DNA of 6,601 nucleotides, taken from contig JACETS010000145.1 of NCBI GenBank assembly GCA_013911195.1, positions 1-6,601 of the forward strand, given 5' to 3'. The notes under the pieces were generated by a model that saw nothing but the letters and a program-made list of their open reading frames with translations, was not told the DNA's origin and did not search any database. This DNA comes from Verrucomicrobiales bacterium. GTDB lineage: Bacteria; Verrucomicrobiota; Verrucomicrobiia; Verrucomicrobiales; DEV007. Positions 5,514 to 6,601 of the stretch are shown here, one piece after another (position 1 is the first letter of the stretch; each line of letters starts with the position of its first letter). A program made the translations under genes and the position numbers.

Positions 5514-6601
5514 ATGTCTGAAAACGATCCAAGAATGCCTCAAGATAATAATTCAAATGATCCTAAAAATGAATCCCCTGTGAATTACAAAGGACTTATT
5601 TTTATAGGTATTGCATGTTTTCTAATATTCCTTGCTATCAACATGAAAAGCTCAACTCAAGGAACGCCTACGAGTTGGCCTGATTTTGTGGATGCTGTTA
5701 AAAAAGAGAAAATTGATAACACAAAGTCACTTGAATTGGTCAGAAAACAAGAAAGCTCTGAGGAGACTTTAATTGCCTACCTTAAATCAGACGGCACTGA
5801 GGAAACATCAAGCAAGATTGAGGTAGCTGTGAATGTCGAATTTCAAAAAGAGGAGTTAACTGAACTTCTGAAAAGTAACGGTTTAATTTACACTCCCAAG
5901 TTTGAAAGCAACACAATGAGTGCAGTAATGATTACTATATTACCCATTTTGTTGATCCTGCTTATTCTTTATTTCTTTTTTAGGCAACAAATGAAAATGG
6001 CTGGTCGTGGGGCAATGAGCTTTGGAAAAAGTAAAGCAAAGATGCTTAACATGGACACAAAGAAAGTTACTTTCAAAGATGTTGCTGGTGTTAGCGAGGC
6101 TAAAGAAGAAGTATCTGAACTTGTTGAATATTTAAAAGACCCCAAAAAATTTCAACGCTTAGGTGGACAAATTCCCAAAGGTGTTTTGATGGTTGGAGCA
6201 CCAGGTACAGGTAAAACTTTACTTGCCAGAGCGATTGCAGGTGAGGCAGATGTTCCATTTTTTAGTATAAGTGGATCTGATTTTGTTGAAATGTTTGTTG
6301 GTGTGGGTGCTTCCCGAGTCAGAGACATGTTCGAGCAGGGCAAAAAGCATGCCCCTTGTCTAATTTTCATCGATGAGATAGATGCTGTGGGAAGACATAG
6401 AGGGCACGGTCTTGGCGGAGGTCATGATGAGCGTGAACAAACACTTAATGCTCTTCTCGTTGAGATGGATGGTTTTGAAACTCAGGAGGGTGTTATTATT
6501 ATTGCTGCAACTAATAGACCTGATGTACTTGATCCCGCATTGTTAAGACCCGGAAGATTTGATCGCGAAGTAACCGTTGGATTGCCTGATGTTAGAGGTA
6601 G
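5514..6601 (+). CDS. ftsH: ATP-dependent zinc metalloprotease FtsH, N-terminal part
   Basis: FtsH is a membrane-anchored hexameric AAA+ protease that extracts and degrades damaged membrane proteins and short-lived regulators. The 362 codons present, open at the window end, cover a polar Asn/Asp/Pro-rich N-terminus, a first membrane helix (about 28-42), an extracytoplasmic domain (about 43-136, with the FtsH-type SWPDFVDAVKKEKI), a second membrane helix (about 137-156) and most of the AAA+ module. Walker A GAPGTGKT is at 228-235, the pore loop MFVGVG at 260-265 with Phe261, Walker B LIFIDE at 283-288, and the second region of homology ATNRP near 332-336 with arginine fingers Arg345 and Arg348. 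The zinc-protease HEXXH would lie beyond the window, so catalytic completeness cannot be judged. The ATG at 5514 is the first start giving the usual cytoplasmic N-terminus; only a weak GAG precedes it. Identification is certain. Confidence 0.97.
   Translation, partial: MSENDPRMPQDNNSNDPKNESPVNYKGLIFIGIACFLIFLAINMKSSTQGTPTSWPDFVDAVKKEKIDNTKSLELVRKQESSEETLIAYLKSDGTEETSSKIEVAVNVEFQKEELTELLKSNGLIYTPKFESNTMSAVMITILPILLILLILYFFFRQQMKMAGRGAMSFGKSKAKMLNMDTKKVTFKDVAGVSEAKEEVSELVEYLKDPKKFQRLGGQIPKGVLMVGAPGTGKTLLARAIAGEADVPFFSISGSDFVEMFVGVGASRVRDMFEQGKKHAPCLIFIDEIDAVGRHRGHGLGGGHDEREQTLNALLVEMDGFETQEGVIIIAATNRPDVLDPALLRPGRFDREVTVGLPDVRG

Noticed and set aside
6152..6370. Minus-strand open frame of 72 codons inside ftsH.
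   Set aside because: Antisense to the highly conserved Walker A to Walker B part of ftsH; a shadow.

Overview
The window is AT-rich bacterial DNA holding four complete genes and the 5' part of a fifth. The most likely source is a Verrucomicrobiota bacterium, perhaps a low-GC marine lineage. This is inferred from two things: the FtsH AAA+ module has a Gly/His-rich stretch before the DEREQTLN motif that I associate with that phylum, and the first gene encodes a secreted protein that opens with a small beta-barrel of the 'LKNGTVLEG' kind and carries a 'GNWISPEEA' motif, both common in the Planctomycetota-Verrucomicrobiota group. No database search was possible, so the assignment is tentative. 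None of the five starts has a clear Shine-Dalgarno sequence.

Layout. Positions 31-1422 (minus) encode an envelope protein with a signal peptide, an SH3/Sm-like N-terminal domain, a helical middle, a charged coiled coil and one C-terminal membrane helix. Positions 1423-1666 are a divergent regulatory gap with two perfect 9-bp inverted repeats and a TATAAT box. Positions 1667-2479 (plus) encode a ParA/MinD-type ATPase that starts at GTG. A second plus-strand gene (2454-3143) overlaps its end by 26 bases; its C-terminal half has the secondary-structure order of a Roadblock/LC7 domain. Positions 3136-5274 (minus) encode an ABCG-like ABC transporter with ATPase and permease in one chain, overlapping the Roadblock-like gene tail to tail by 8 bases. 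Positions 5275-5513 are a second divergent gap. Positions 5514-6601 (plus) are the start of ftsH, cut by the window end after the arginine fingers and before the protease domain.

How the genes may work together. The ParA-like and Roadblock-like genes look like a translationally coupled two-gene operon. No ParB gene or parS-like site was seen beside them. The best guess is an orphan ParA-type positioning or polarity switch whose partner is a Roadblock-fold protein. This is the most interesting feature of the window, but its function is not established. The envelope protein, the ABC transporter and FtsH are all membrane-associated, but nothing in the sequence links them to the ATPase pair beyond proximity. 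No tRNA, rRNA, CRISPR array or mobile element was seen.
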